NCBI GenBank assembly: GCA_900291925.1
Contig: UWYS01000016.1
Location: 1-64,000, forward strand
DNA: 64,000 bases
Source of the DNA: Thecaphora thlaspeos
Lineage: Eukaryota; Basidiomycota; Ustilaginomycetes; Urocystidales; Glomosporiaceae
Direction of reading: 5' to 3'
Shown: positions 45,300 through 54,890 of the stretch, piece by piece
Layout of the letters: each line of letters opens with the position of its first letter
Numbering within the stretch: position 1 is the stretch's first letter
Notes under the pieces: generated by a model
The model's input: the letters and a program-made list of their open reading frames with translations, nothing else
The model's database searches: none
Told to the model about the DNA's origin: nothing
Program-made: the position numbers and the translations under genes

Positions 45300-45720
45300 T
45301 AGAGAGGGATGAGTGGGTCGAGCCGGAACGAGTCCCGTCGAGGCACACTGTCCGCCACCATCGAAACAGACTGTCCGTCACACAAGCGAGAAAACAAAGA
45401 CATGAGGGTTGCGGGAAAGAGGCCACTAGGCGGGCTCGGCGAATTCCCTGAGTTTGGCACAGGGAACAGCGCCACGAAGCTACAGGCAAGAGAGACGGCG
45501 ATGATAAACGCCGTGCAAGGGAAGAGGAACGCCGAGCCTGTAGCGGGAGCAAGAAACGACGGCAAACGCCGTCGAGACACAAGGAGAGGGTGGGTGGGTC
45601 AATAAAATCGAGGAAAGACGAGATGGGTAAGGGAGGGAGTCTTGACGAAGGAGAGGGAGCTGGAGGAAGCAAGAAATTGTGGAACGTAGGGAAGGAGTCA
45701 ACGACTGAGAGGAGCATTTC
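45300..45720 (-). repeat. Duplicated segment matching 50,320-50,720 (opposite orientation)
   Basis: The minus-strand translation (CSSQSL, IIAVSLACSFVALFPVP, PPSGLF, LDPLIPLYKPSKG, THSSLSTNLARV) lines up with the plus-strand translation at 50,320-50,720 (CSSQSL, GIVVSLACIYVVLTPAP, WPSGFF, LDPLIPVYQLSKD, THSSLSTNLARI). Matches occur in all frames in step, so this is DNA homology rather than one conserved protein. At 50.3 kb the segment lies upstream of a secreted-family copy. Here it lies next to the signal-peptide relic at 46,026. The copy at 45.3 kb keeps its CpGs. Confidence 0.6.
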
Positions 45721-46025
45721 TTAAAGGAAGAGATGGGGCACGTGGGTTGAGTGTGCGCTGGCATTTGCACGACGGCGTGCGCTCGGATTCGCTGGAGCCA
45801 TCTCGGGCTGTACAAGCCTGCGTTGCTGATTAACCAACGCCCAGAACTGCCCCTTCTGCGCTGCCTTGATGCAGCAAGAGACACAGGTCGACCAATTGCC
45901 CTTGCCAGGGATATCGAGGGTAGGAGAACGGGCAGAGCCACGATCAGCTTGGCGATCCAACTCGCCGTCCACCGGGAAACACAAATCTTTCTTCGCACGA
46001 CCTGCTTCATCAACGATCTCGCAAG

Positions 46026-46115
46026 ATGCGTTTACGTTTTGAACGGTCCGGCTGGCTGTCAGTGTCACTCGCTGTCGTCATTGCCCTCCTTGCCGCCGTT
46101 GGCGGAGTAACTTAG
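46026..46115 (+). pseudogene. Relic of the secreted family: signal peptide only (copy B)
   Basis: A 29-codon frame, MRLRFERSGWLSVSLAVVIA then LLAAVGGVT and TAG. It matches the signal peptide of copy C (MRLLCSWAGWLSV, then ALIALL and GGVTNVLAAPM) up to and including the GGVT just before the cleavage site, and then ends. Downstream sequence does not continue the family clearly. It is too short to be functional and best read as a truncated duplicate; its orientation is opposite to copy C. Confidence 0.6.
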
Positions 46116-46862
46116 GTCTGGAACGGGCCGAAACACTGGAGAAGGCGCCGACGCATGAATGAGAAAGAAACGCCAAGAGCGGTAAAATCCAGTTACATAC
46201 CGTTCGGTGAAAACAGGAACAACGATGGTGCGAGCGTTGAAGACGTGGGGTGAAACACCAGCTGGAATTCAATAAAGAGAAGCTTGGTTCTAAGTGTGTT
46301 AGGTGAAGTGTTTTCGTGCGGAAATAGTAACTAGGGCGGGAGGATAAACTGAAGGACTACGAGGCTACGAGGATACGAGAATACGAGGATACAAGAATAC
46401 GAGGCTACGAGACTACTTTTGTGGATTTTGTAGTGTTTTTGTTCTTCTTTTGGGGGGATTATGTTTCTCTGACGAAACTTTTCTAGAGTGGATATGAGAA
46501 CGAAACTTTTACGGGGACGAATTGGCGAAGGAACACGAAGGCGGAGAGAGGGATACACAGGACTAGCCAGTGCGATCGCAAGGGAGGGGGGTCGGTAGGG
46601 CGGCGCGAAAGGGGGGGGGGGTCGCGACGACGTCGTCACGGTTCTTGACGAAGCCCTTTGTATGGCGCGTTGGAATGGTAGGTCGAGGTCGAGGTCGAGG
46701 ACGAAGACGAGGAACGGTCTTCCTCGTCAGGACTGAGTCCAGAGTCCGGGGTCCGCCTTCGCAAACATATCTTGAGCTTCGTACGCCCTTCCGTCGTCAC
46801 TTGCAGGCGCAGAGCCGAGACTCGATGTTATTGCCTAGCCTCATAAGCGTCAGCGTGAGGTC
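46116..46862. other. Intergenic with a minisatellite
   Basis: No gene is supported. It contains a short minisatellite at about 46,358-46,416 and a GGTCGA/GACGAG hexamer run at about 46,680-46,712. A G10 run lies at about 46,612-46,621. Confidence 0.45.
46358..46416. repeat. Minisatellite, 8-9-base units
   Basis: About seven units of the type ACGAGGCT / ACGAGGAT / ACGAGAAT in tandem. They lie about 240 bases downstream of the family relic at 46,026. Confidence 0.75.
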
Positions 46863-47780
46863 CTAGTGGCTTGATCCGGAGGACCCCTCGCGGTTTTGAT
46901 CGTGTAGAGCTGGGCTCCTACTAAGCACTGAGCCTGTTGACAGGGAACCTGAATATGGTTCAATTGCTTTGAACTTATCTATAATTTCCCTCTCGATCTC
47001 TTCCCTCTCGATCTCTTGATCGTCCGATACCTTTTCCCACAATTCATAGAGAATAGTGTAACGGTGACTGAGTTCGGAGCGCAGTACGTCGGCCGTGTAT
47101 TCGAGATCTTGAGCACTTAGACGAACCAGTCTTTTTTCTGTGTTTCTGAACTGGCGTTTACCCAAATTTGAACGGAGCAAGTGTACCCTTGTCTCAACGA
47201 AGCTCAAGTCGTTGACACCTTCGCCAAGTTGATGCAACTGCTCGTCCAAACCTTTGATCTCGATATCCTCGGTCGCGATAAAGCTGTTGGCCGCCTGGAT
47301 TTGGCGGTAAACGTGTACCAGACTATCCTGACCTTGCGCGGTGTGTTTGGCGAATACATCCGTCCCGAATTCATTTCCCCGATTCCTTATCTGTTTGAGA
47401 ATGCTTGTCGGGTAATGCGAGTCGTGGGGGATATCGTCAAGCATGTAGGTATCCAGAAGGGTACGGCTTGGTTGGGGAAGATTGTTGTAGAGTTCCCACT
47501 GGAGTCGGATTTCTGTTGGGTTTGCATTACTGGAGACATCCATCAACCTGGACATTAATTCTCTCTCGCTCGGTGACGACCCTTCTGCAATGCCTTCAGC
47601 AGTTGTGCCTCTCAGAGACATGTCCCCCAAGCGGCGAGCCAAGTCGTCGCCCTCTTGAACCCATTCAAGATCCATTGGAGCGGCCAAGACGTTAGTCACC
47701 CCGCCATCGGCGGAAAGGAGGGCGATGAGGGCAACGTTGGCGACCGACAGCCAGCCGGCCCAGGAACAAAGGAGTCGCAT
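46863..47780 (-). CDS. Secreted protein, candidate effector (family copy C)
   Basis: A 305-residue intact frame starts at the ATG at 47,780 and ends with TAG. The signal peptide (MRLLCSWAGWLSVANVALIA, then LLSADGGVTNVLA) is followed by APMDLEWVQEGDDLARRL. This start is nearly the same in copy D (APMDSGWIAEAGDDLARGF). The mature part is helical and charged, with RLQWELYNNLPQPSRTLLDTY, a coil block around TEDIEIKGLDEQLHQLGEG that matches copies A and E, and a strongly acidic stretch (SDDQEIEREEIEREIIDKF) before a Ser-rich end. The mature part has no cysteine and no known domain. A TATA box (48,078-48,083) like that of copy A precedes it. This and copy A are the only apparently intact members here. 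Role in host interaction is inferred from signal, copy number and subtelomeric position. Confidence 0.75.
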   Translation of the reverse strand: MRLLCSWAGWLSVANVALIALLSADGGVTNVLAAPMDLEWVQEGDDLARRLGDMSLRGTTAEGIAEGSSPSERELMSRLMDVSSNANPTEIRLQWELYNNLPQPSRTLLDTYMLDDIPHDSHYPTSILKQIRNRGNEFGTDVFAKHTAQGQDSLVHVYRQIQAANSFIATEDIEIKGLDEQLHQLGEGVNDLSFVETRVHLLRSNLGKRQFRNTEKRLVRLSAQDLEYTADVLRSELSHRYTILYELWEKVSDDQEIEREEIEREIIDKFKAIEPYSGSLSTGSVLSRSPALHDQNREGSSGSSH

Positions 47781-48077
47781 CTTGCGGCGTCGTCGACAGA
47801 GGAAGGGGGCGCGAGGCGTGGCTTGTGCGGGCGGGTTGAAAGCGGGCTGGATAGCAAGTATGAAGGAGTGAGGGATCGGGCTTGGCTGCTCGACGTGCGT
47901 TGAGGCGAAAAGGGTGAGCGCAAATGCGAAGGGAGAAAGAAGATGGAGTGGCCTAGCGTGGCAGAGGCGAAACAAGTGAGGGAGCGACAGAAGGAGGGGA
48001 GGCAAAGGAAGGGGTGTGAGGGGAAAGAAGGGAGAGATGATTATGGAGGGGGAACGGAAGCCTAAAAACCGCTGTCC

Positions 48078-48083
48078 TTTATA
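48078..48083 (-). promoter_or_regulatory. TATA box of family copy C
   Basis: Minus strand AAGGTATAAAG, about 300 bases upstream of the ATG at 47,780, matching the element at 2,805-2,812. Confidence 0.5.
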
Positions 48084-48880
48084 CCTTATCCTTCCTGCTT
48101 GTCCGCTGGACTTGTTTCCTGGCCTCCGGCTTCACATGTAGCCTCATACAGCAGAAGTCGCCCATGTGCTGGCCGCACGCTTTCTCGGCGCTTTCTGTCT
48201 GCCAGCTAGCCGGCTCATGGCGACGGTAGAAGGGTAGGGAAGGTCGAGGAGCACTGGGGCCGCATGAGCTTCATTCGATCTTGATCTCAAAAAAACAGTC
48301 AAGGCTGGATTGTCTCCTATCTATTCAATGGCTCGCAGAGGGGGTGCTCGCCCCGAAACTTTTTGTTTGCATTCTCACCCCACCTGCGTTGTCTGAACCA
48401 ATCACACAGCCTTCGTACTAGCCCCTATACTTTCTGCTTGCACTCACACCCACTTGCGTCGCAGGGTCCCCAGCTCATAACCGGGGATTAATCAGAATAC
48501 GGGTCGACGCCCCGTATCGTCAGCCTTCGACTCGCTGTCCTTTTTCTGCCCCGTACCCACACGTCAGTCGGACTCAGTCTCGCACTGAGGAGCATTAGAC
48601 GCCCCACCGCATGCCCGACCTCGGCTCCCACGCACGTTCGAACCACAGCCGTCCCATCACGACCTCTCGAGTGGACTCGAAATTGAAGAGGGTGCTATGT
48701 TCCCACCGCTCCTCAGGATTCCTTCTGGTACTGCTGTGCGTACTGACTCAATGTCATAGACAGGCACGGCTCGAAGCAACGAGCAGGGTCCTGAAATCAG
48801 CAGCGACCGCCGGATCAAGCCTTCTGCGAGGAGGGCAAGTCGGCTCGCAGGTAGAAAAGGAGAGTTGACCAGGCTCGATT
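48084..48880. other. Intergenic between divergent family copies
   Basis: Upstream DNA of copy C (minus) and copy D (plus). No frame has recognisable content. Confidence 0.4.
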
Positions 48881-49594
48881 TCTCTTCCACCATCCCTCAT
48901 TCTTCCCCCATTGTTTCTTCTATCTCCCGTCCTCTCTCGCATTGTCCTTCCTTTCTTTGTATCCCTCTTACACTCCAAAGTAGCCCACCTTCTTTCCCTC
49001 CTTACCAATCAGCTCAACCCGCCTTCCTCCAGTTTTCATTCTCTCTCTAGCCATCACTCCACTCACATCGAGCAGCCGAGCCCGCCCCCCCACTCTCCGT
49101 CACACTCGCTCTCCATCTCGCCGTCAACTCGTGCTCACAGGCCTCTTGTCACACGATCAGCCTCCGTCAACAATCCCGCAGATGCAGCTCCTTCGCTCCA
49201 GGCGCTGGCTTTCGATCGCTCTCGTGGCCCTCATCGCCCTCCTGGCCCTGAATGGCGGAGTCACTCGAGTTTTGGCCGCTCCAATGGATTCTGGATGGAT
49301 TGCAGAGGCCGGCGACGATCTGGCTCGCGGCTTCGAGGGCATGTCTCTGGAAGGAGGCAAAACTGCTACACGCGCTGCAGACGGCCCGTCATCGAGCGGG
49401 GTCACGCCCGCAATCCCTTCAGCAGTGTGAGGCGATCCAGAAACAGAGCTGCTGGACGCTCTGAAGACGGTTCGTCCTCGGGAGAGGGACTAGGCAACCT
49501 CTTGCCGTCCAACTCTCATGCTCGGTACGAGGTAGATTCTTACGGCTTTCAAGCGGACGTTCCTTCAGAAGTGAAGTCGAGATTGGAATCCTAA
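48880..49594 (+). pseudogene. Secreted family copy D with its leader, frameshifted
   Basis: The ATG at 49,182 opens a good signal peptide (MQLLRSRRWLSIALVALIAL, then LALNGGVTRVLA, APMDSGW). The frame ends at 49,430, only 82 residues in. The family-like continuation (GRSEDGSSSGEGLGNLLPS to SEVKSRLES, ending 49,594) is in another frame, so a frameshift lies near 49,400-49,440. Even with it the protein would stop far short of copies A and C. The 300 bases before the ATG match the leader of copy E at about 50,730-50,940 closely. D keeps its CpGs, so it is the best reference for reading what happened to copy E. Confidence 0.7.
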
Positions 49595-50320
49595 AGAGGT
49601 CAGAGGCTCTGGTGGCCCAGAAACTCTGGCGGCGGCAACAACGCAAAACGAATGAAATCCCCAAGATAAAATTTAGTAGTAGTAGTCTCGTCTTTCTCCT
49701 AGAGAGTAGTATCTTTTCCCGAGTTCCAACCTTTGTATTCTCACAGGTGCCAGCCTCTCGACTCACACAACGCCGAAGCCCTCCATATGTCTCCTTATCT
49801 CGTCGAATGGTAGCCGGTTCTGCCGTTGCTCTTTGTGCTTCTTGTCCATTGTTGTGTGGTACTTTTTCTACCTAGCTTCAACGACAAAGGCGAAGGGCAC
49901 GCAAATGTCGCAACAACCATTCAGCTACTCGCAGCTTGACTGGCCTACAGCAAAGGCAGCCCCCGTGCCTGCCGCCCTGCGACACCAGCGAGGACGCTCG
50001 TATATCCAAATTTGTATCTTGGCGAACGAAAGCAGAAGGTTGCAAGCAACGGAGCACACGTGCTCCCGGCCATGCTTTGAGCCAGTCTGGACGGCTCATA
50101 CACTGGCCAGGCAGCGGGGACTATGGCCTGTCCTGCCCTAAGTAAAAGCTACTCTGTCCAGCACGGGATCATTGGACCCAAGTATACACCGCCGAGCAAC
50201 TGCTCAGCTTGAAAAGGCCCGGCGTATCCGAGTGCACGCCATCGAGGAAATGTCAGCACGCACACACAGACCGCGTGCAACCATCTCTGAGATGATCCTC
50301 TTTGTGTATCGCTCCTTCAT
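49595..50320. other. Intergenic, CpG-rich side of the boundary
   Basis: No supported gene. CpG density is normal to about 50,400 and collapses after 50,457. Confidence 0.45.
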
Positions 50321-50720
50321 TTTGTTACACCATCTCTTGCTCTTCTCAAAGTCTCTCTTCCTCGTCAAGACACCATTCCTTGCCCGTTCCCTCGTTTCTT
50401 CATTCTTCCTCCTCATCCCACTACCAAAAGACATCTCTCCTTCCCCTCCAATTGTACGGCATTGTTGTTTCCCTGGCCTGTATCTATGTGGTGCTGACCC
50501 CTGCACCAGTCCCTGGGAGCTTGCTGAGCTGGCCTAGTGGCTTTTTCCTTGGGAAATACTGTGTGTTTCCCTGTCTTCCTTTTGAGTGTGACAAACATTC
50601 TGCTTTGATGGCTATGGACTCTCTTCTCTTCCTCTCCTTGGTATGGCAGATGGCCTGCCTCAAATGAAATCATTCTGGCTTGACCCACTCATCCCTGTCT
50701 ACCAACTTAGCAAGGATTCC
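50320..50720 (+). repeat. Duplicated segment matching 45,300-45,720 (inverted)
   Basis: See the partner at 45.3 kb. This copy lies just upstream of family copy E, and its part after 50,457 has lost CpG. Confidence 0.6.
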
Positions 50721-50940
50721 CATGCATGGATCCCTCATTCTTCCCCCATTTTTTCTTCCATCTCCTGTCCTCTCCTATTTTCCTTCCTTGCTTTGTATCC
50801 TTCTTACACTCCAAAGCAGCCCAACTTTTCTCCTTCCTTACCAATCATCTCACTTTGCCTTCCTCCAGGTTCCATTCTCAACCTAGCTAACCACACAAGC
50901 TTTTTGTTGCACAACTATCCTCCATCAACAATCCCTTAAG

Positions 50941-51487
50941 ATGCAACTCCTTTGCTGCTGGCAATGGCTTTCAATTGCACTTGCTGCTCTCATCACTTTC
51001 CTGGCTATCAATGGTGGAGTGACTCATGTCTTGGCCACACCCATGAATCCTGAATTGCTTGCAGAGACTGTTTACAACTTGGTTTGTGGCTTGGAGGGCA
51101 TATCTCTGGAAGGAGGCAAGGCTGCTGAATGCGCTGCAGACTGCTCATTATCAAGCAGAACACAAAGTTGCAACCCCCTTATGCACTGGTGGCAATCCAA
51201 AACCAAAGCTGGCAGATGCCCTGAAGAAGGGTCTTCATTGTCAGGGGGACCATGCAATGTCTTGCAATCCAGCTCTCTTGCTGAGAGTGCTGCAAATCAC
51301 TTCCATCTTCAAGCAGACCTCAAGCCAGGAGTCATGGAATGGCTGGGATTATACAGGAGGCAGAGGCAGGGAGGACATGTGTTTCTGACAGAAACAACAG
51401 CAAGAAGATGGAACAGCTGGAACTTTTGCATGGGTGGGAGAGGGAAAGACCTTTGAACTCTGGGCCTTTGATTTACTCTGACAGCAT
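50941..51487 (+). pseudogene. Secreted family copy E, 5' half, cut by a transposon
   Basis: The ATG at 50,941 starts the family signal (MQLLCCWQWLSIALAALITF, LAINGGVTHVLATPM) and 171 codons follow to 51,456. A second frame (from about 51,339) carries on to the transposon boundary at 51,489, so a frameshift is already present. Compared with copy D the nucleotide differences are mostly CG to TG or CA: for example, D has TCGATCGC where E has TCAATTGC. The leader (50,730-50,940) is also homologous to D. The 3' half is at 53,692-54,089. Confidence 0.75.
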
Positions 51488-51489
51488 TA

Positions 51490-53689
51490 ACACATCTCCC
51501 TGGGAACCTGTCCTCCCTGGGAAGCTGGCACATTTTTTGTCCATCTCCCTTTTCTACCACCAACTCCTTGCCACTATGTCATACCATCTCTTGTGTTGAT
51601 GACCATGCCAAAAAGGCAATACACTATGTTTCAAAGTACAACTACATGCAATGCACAACTAGTCTGGCTTGGTAAGTCCTCCACAGCTGCCATAGGGGTC
51701 ACAGAAGATCAGGGGGATGTTGTAGGCCTCAAGACTGCTTGGCCTGGGCAGGGAGGGATCCAGTGCAAGTGAGTTGGTCATTATGGGTGGCTTGGCAGTC
51801 TCAATGGGCGCTGTGCTGGGCAGCTGCAGAGGCCTTCTTCTTCCCCTTGGCCTTGCTCAAAAGCTTCTTCCTTGGTATCTTGCCCTGCACTCCTTTGACC
51901 TTGTCACAGATGGCCCTCTTGGTGACCTCTTTTGCTTGCTCAACCTTTTGGTGGACCTCATCTTTGTCTGCCTTGATGTGTTCCACTGTGAGCTGCTCTT
52001 CTGTGGCCCTGCTGATCATCTGGTCCTTGCAGATGTAGCAGCAGTTGCCTGGCTTGGCAATTGTCTTGAGTGGTGAAGCACTGCAACACTTCTTTGCATT
52101 GGCAAGCTTGGCCACATGATGCCAAGTCTCAGCTGCCTTGAGCAGCTTGCGCTGGACAAGGCTGCCCTTCCTCTTGTCTATGTTGCCCTGCAGTTTGCAC
52201 AGGTGGTTGAAGCAATGTAGAGTTGTTGGTCTCTCAAAGTAGGGTCCCTCAATGGCTTGTGGTGGCATCTGTGGGTGTGCTGGCTTGTATCCAGGGAGCA
52301 TCAAGAGCACCTTGTTGAGGTTTGGTGGCACTGTGAGGCCAACATTGGCAAAGGCCTTTCAGATAGCAGTCTTGCTGATGGTGTTGTGAGCCTCTGTGTA
52401 GAACTTGGCAAACAGAAGCCAGTCCACCTTCTTGTTCCCTCCAATTGTTGCAACCTGGCAGCTGTAATTTCTCTTGATTGGACCAAAGATGCCAACATTG
52501 AGGGGCTGGATGACATGGGTAGCATGGGCAGGGAAGCAGACTGGCACAATCCAAAGCACCCAGCACTTGTTACAGAAGTTGAGGGACACATGCAAGGCAT
52601 GGCCATTGAGGAGGAGGCACCATTTGCCAGCTTGTGTGCCTGTCAGCTTTGTTGCTGGCTCAAAGAACCTCTCAAGCCACTCAAAGGCAAGGTTTTTGTT
52701 TGTCCAGCCCTTGGGCAAGACAGCAAAATGCCAGTTGGGCCCTGGGCCCTCCATGCAGTGGTGGTACCCAAGGTGATGCCACTGCCCATGCCAGATGATG
52801 AGAGGGTCCAAGAAGAGGCCACTCAAGCTGACACACTCAATGATTGTTGTTGACTCTCAATTGCCAGGCTGGATGTGGAAGGTGTTCTTCTTTTCTGCTA
52901 GCACAACAAGCTTTTGCCTCCCAGAGAAGCCCATGATCATACCTGTCTTGTCCATGTTGTACAGCTGGTCCCATGAAATGTTGTACTCCTTGATGGTGTG
53001 GGCAAAGATGTTGTAGAAGGCAGCAAGGTTGTCAAGCAAGGCACCATCTATGCACTGGTTGTCAAGGGCTTGGTTGTACTTGCTCCAGAGCAATGAGTGT
53101 TGCAAGAGGAAGGCCGAGACCCAGTTCTTGCCCAGAACAGTCACTCTGCAGTGGCTGTCAGCTTCAACAGGTGCCTCAATGGTACCTGCATACTTGCAGA
53201 CCATTGTTGGTGTGAGTGGGAAGCCCTGGTTGGCATAGCACTCAATATGGAGAGCAAGAGCAGCTTCTGTGGCCAACAAGAGGGCCTGCTGCAAGCTGTG
53301 GGCTGTTTGCCTTGGCTTGATGCCCTTCTGCCAGGTTCACAGTGTCAATCTGGGGACACCAGAGGCTCTGGCTGCTTGGATGAGGTTCTGGTACTTGCTG
53401 GAAGAGAGGCCCTGCAAGGCCTCCATCATAGTGGTCTCCCGCTTCTTGTCAAGCTTTGCTGCCTCTTTGTGAATGGCTTGGTGGTGTGATGGTAGGACTG
53501 TGTGGCACAGCATGATGGCGGAAGAGCAGTGAAGATCACTTTGGCAATGGTGGAGTCAGAGAGAGGAAATAACAATACAGGAGGAGATGGTCATTGACAA
53601 GAGAGATGGTGCACCATGGTGGTAGAAAAGGGAGGTGGATAAAAAATCTGCCAGCTTCCCAGGGAGGACAGGTTCCCAGGGAGACATGT
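51490..53689 (-). mobile_element. Fot1/pogo-type DNA transposon, 2.2 kb, inactive
   Basis: Terminal inverted repeats of about 73 bp (51,490-51,562 and 53,617-53,689) match at all but about five positions. Each contains CTCCCTGGGAA twice. TA flanks both ends (51,488-51,489 and 53,690-53,691), the target duplication of the Tc1/pogo superfamily. The single gene inside, on the minus strand, is a DDE transposase. The outermost bases read ACACATCTCCC on the left and, on the complementary strand, ACATGTCTCCC on the right. Both can come from ACACGTCTCCC by losing one CpG in the two possible ways. Confidence 0.9.
51801..53515 (-). pseudogene. Fot1/pogo transposase, degenerate
   Basis: The minus-strand start at 53,515 leads into a psq-type helix-turn-helix (EALQGLSSSKYQNLIQAARA then SGVPRLTL), a TGA, and HSLQQALLLATEAALALHIE. 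The CENP-B-like part and first catalytic region follow (LLWSKYNQALDNQCIDG, QLYNMDKTGMIMGF). A frame change leads to GWTNKNLAFEWLERFFEP, LLLNGHALHVSLNFC, VCFPAHATHVIQPLNVGIFGP and GGNKKVDWLLFAKFYTEAH. Another leads to a Lys-rich tail ending near 51,801. In the family the last two motifs carry catalytic Asp (LLLDGH, QPLDVG); here both are Asn, and the usual NMDE is NMDK. With stops, frameshifts and two lost catalytic residues it cannot be active. Confidence 0.88.
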
Positions 53690-53691
53690 TA

Positions 53692-54089
53692 GTACCAGCA
53701 AAGGCAGGTTGATTGACACCAACAACAAGATCAAAACAGTCATTGTATCTGGGACCAAAGCACTCAATGCTGATCAGATCAATCAAAAGCTCAAGATCCT
53801 CAATTCCGCTATCAATGCTTTGGCAAAAGCCAAAGCATTTGTGATTGAGCTTGGATGGTTGCAGCAGAAGATAAGAAGCAAGGATATAGAGGTGCTAGAC
53901 AACATCATCTTTGAACTCAAATCTATCTCAGGAGCACTGGAATCTCAAGCCAAACATTGCCAGGTACTCATTGAGGCACTCAAGATGGCAGCAGAAGCCT
54001 CTGGACTAAAGCTGGCATGGCTGAAGGAAATCAATGCCCAAGCGCTCACTGATAGTATGCAACATTGTATCAGAGACAATGCAGCATAG
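53692..54089 (+). pseudogene. Secreted family copy E, 3' half
   Basis: A frame open from the right edge of the transposon to the stop at 54,087-54,089 encodes about 130 residues of helical sequence. The block LNSAINALAKAKAF then KDIEVLDNIIFELKS aligns with LNDAIFTLQRRKFE and EEIPIVDAVLKELED of copy A, and with EDIEIKGLDEQLHQLGE of copy C. If the element and one TA are removed, the frame coming from the left (the one through LIYSDSI) joins this one without a shift. That supports insertion into a once continuous gene. Confidence 0.7.
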
Positions 54090-54521
54090 AGCAACCTTTG
54101 CAAAGCTTCCAAAGCGCACTGCTAGACCAACGCTGTGGCCCTAGCACCAGCCTCCACCCCATCAACAGCCCTGGATGCAAACCCATCACATATTGGCATC
54201 CCATGTCCAGGATACCCTCCATGCCATTCCCATCCCCCTAGCAGCCAAATCAAAGGGAGAAGTTCTTCAGCTTCCAACAGAGTAACATCTCCACAGAGTC
54301 AATTGTACCTTGCACACCTACCCAAAGTTGTGCACACCTCTTCCTTGCTCCCTTGTTTCCCTTTCTGTCACCTTTCAGATCCTTCAGCATGGTAGAATTG
54401 TCTTTTTTTCAAGTTCTATCCCTTGATCCAAATGAGCCTTTCATCACCCTTGCTCCATTGCTCTTGTCTTATAGAAAAACATCCACCTTAACTCTCAAAG
54501 AAATATGTAAAACAAAGAACC

Positions 54522-54890
54522 TGTCACAGCCAGCAACTTGCTCACAGTTTGGCAAGTTGCTCACCAAGCCCATAGAGACTTGAATGCCACTGGAACAAGC
54601 CACTCAGGGAGTGGCTGGTGTGGAAGGCTGCTAGGATGGTAAAGAGACAACATGGCCAGAGATAGACACTGGGTGGACATCAGGAGAGGCCAAAAGGGCT
54701 GGCAGAGCCCAGCAGGAACACCAGGTAATCACAGGACAGGTGGGGCAAAGGATATGGACTCAGGGCTTCACCTACAGGCAACCAGATATGAAGTAGATAT
54801 GAAGACAAGGCCACAACTATATATATAGCTAGGTTGCCTTAAGAAAAAGACTGGATGGCCATCCAGTCTAGTCAATACACAGTTGTTACA
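54522..54890. repeat. Possible solo LTR
   Basis: A 369-bp unit begins TGTCACAGCC and ends GTTGTTACA, so the ends are near-inverted (TGTxAC). It has a TATATATATAG near 54,816-54,828 in the right place for an LTR promoter. There is no clear 5-bp target duplication and no second copy in the window. Low confidence. Confidence 0.3.

Noticed and set aside
50302..50667. Small membrane protein of 121 residues
   Set aside because: The DNA is part of a repeat whose homologue at 45.3 kb matches in all frames, which indicates non-coding duplication.
51488..53691. Recent, active transposon
   Set aside because: The inverted repeats are well matched, but the transposase has stops, frameshifts and lost catalytic residues, so only passive mobilisation by a related enzyme would be possible.
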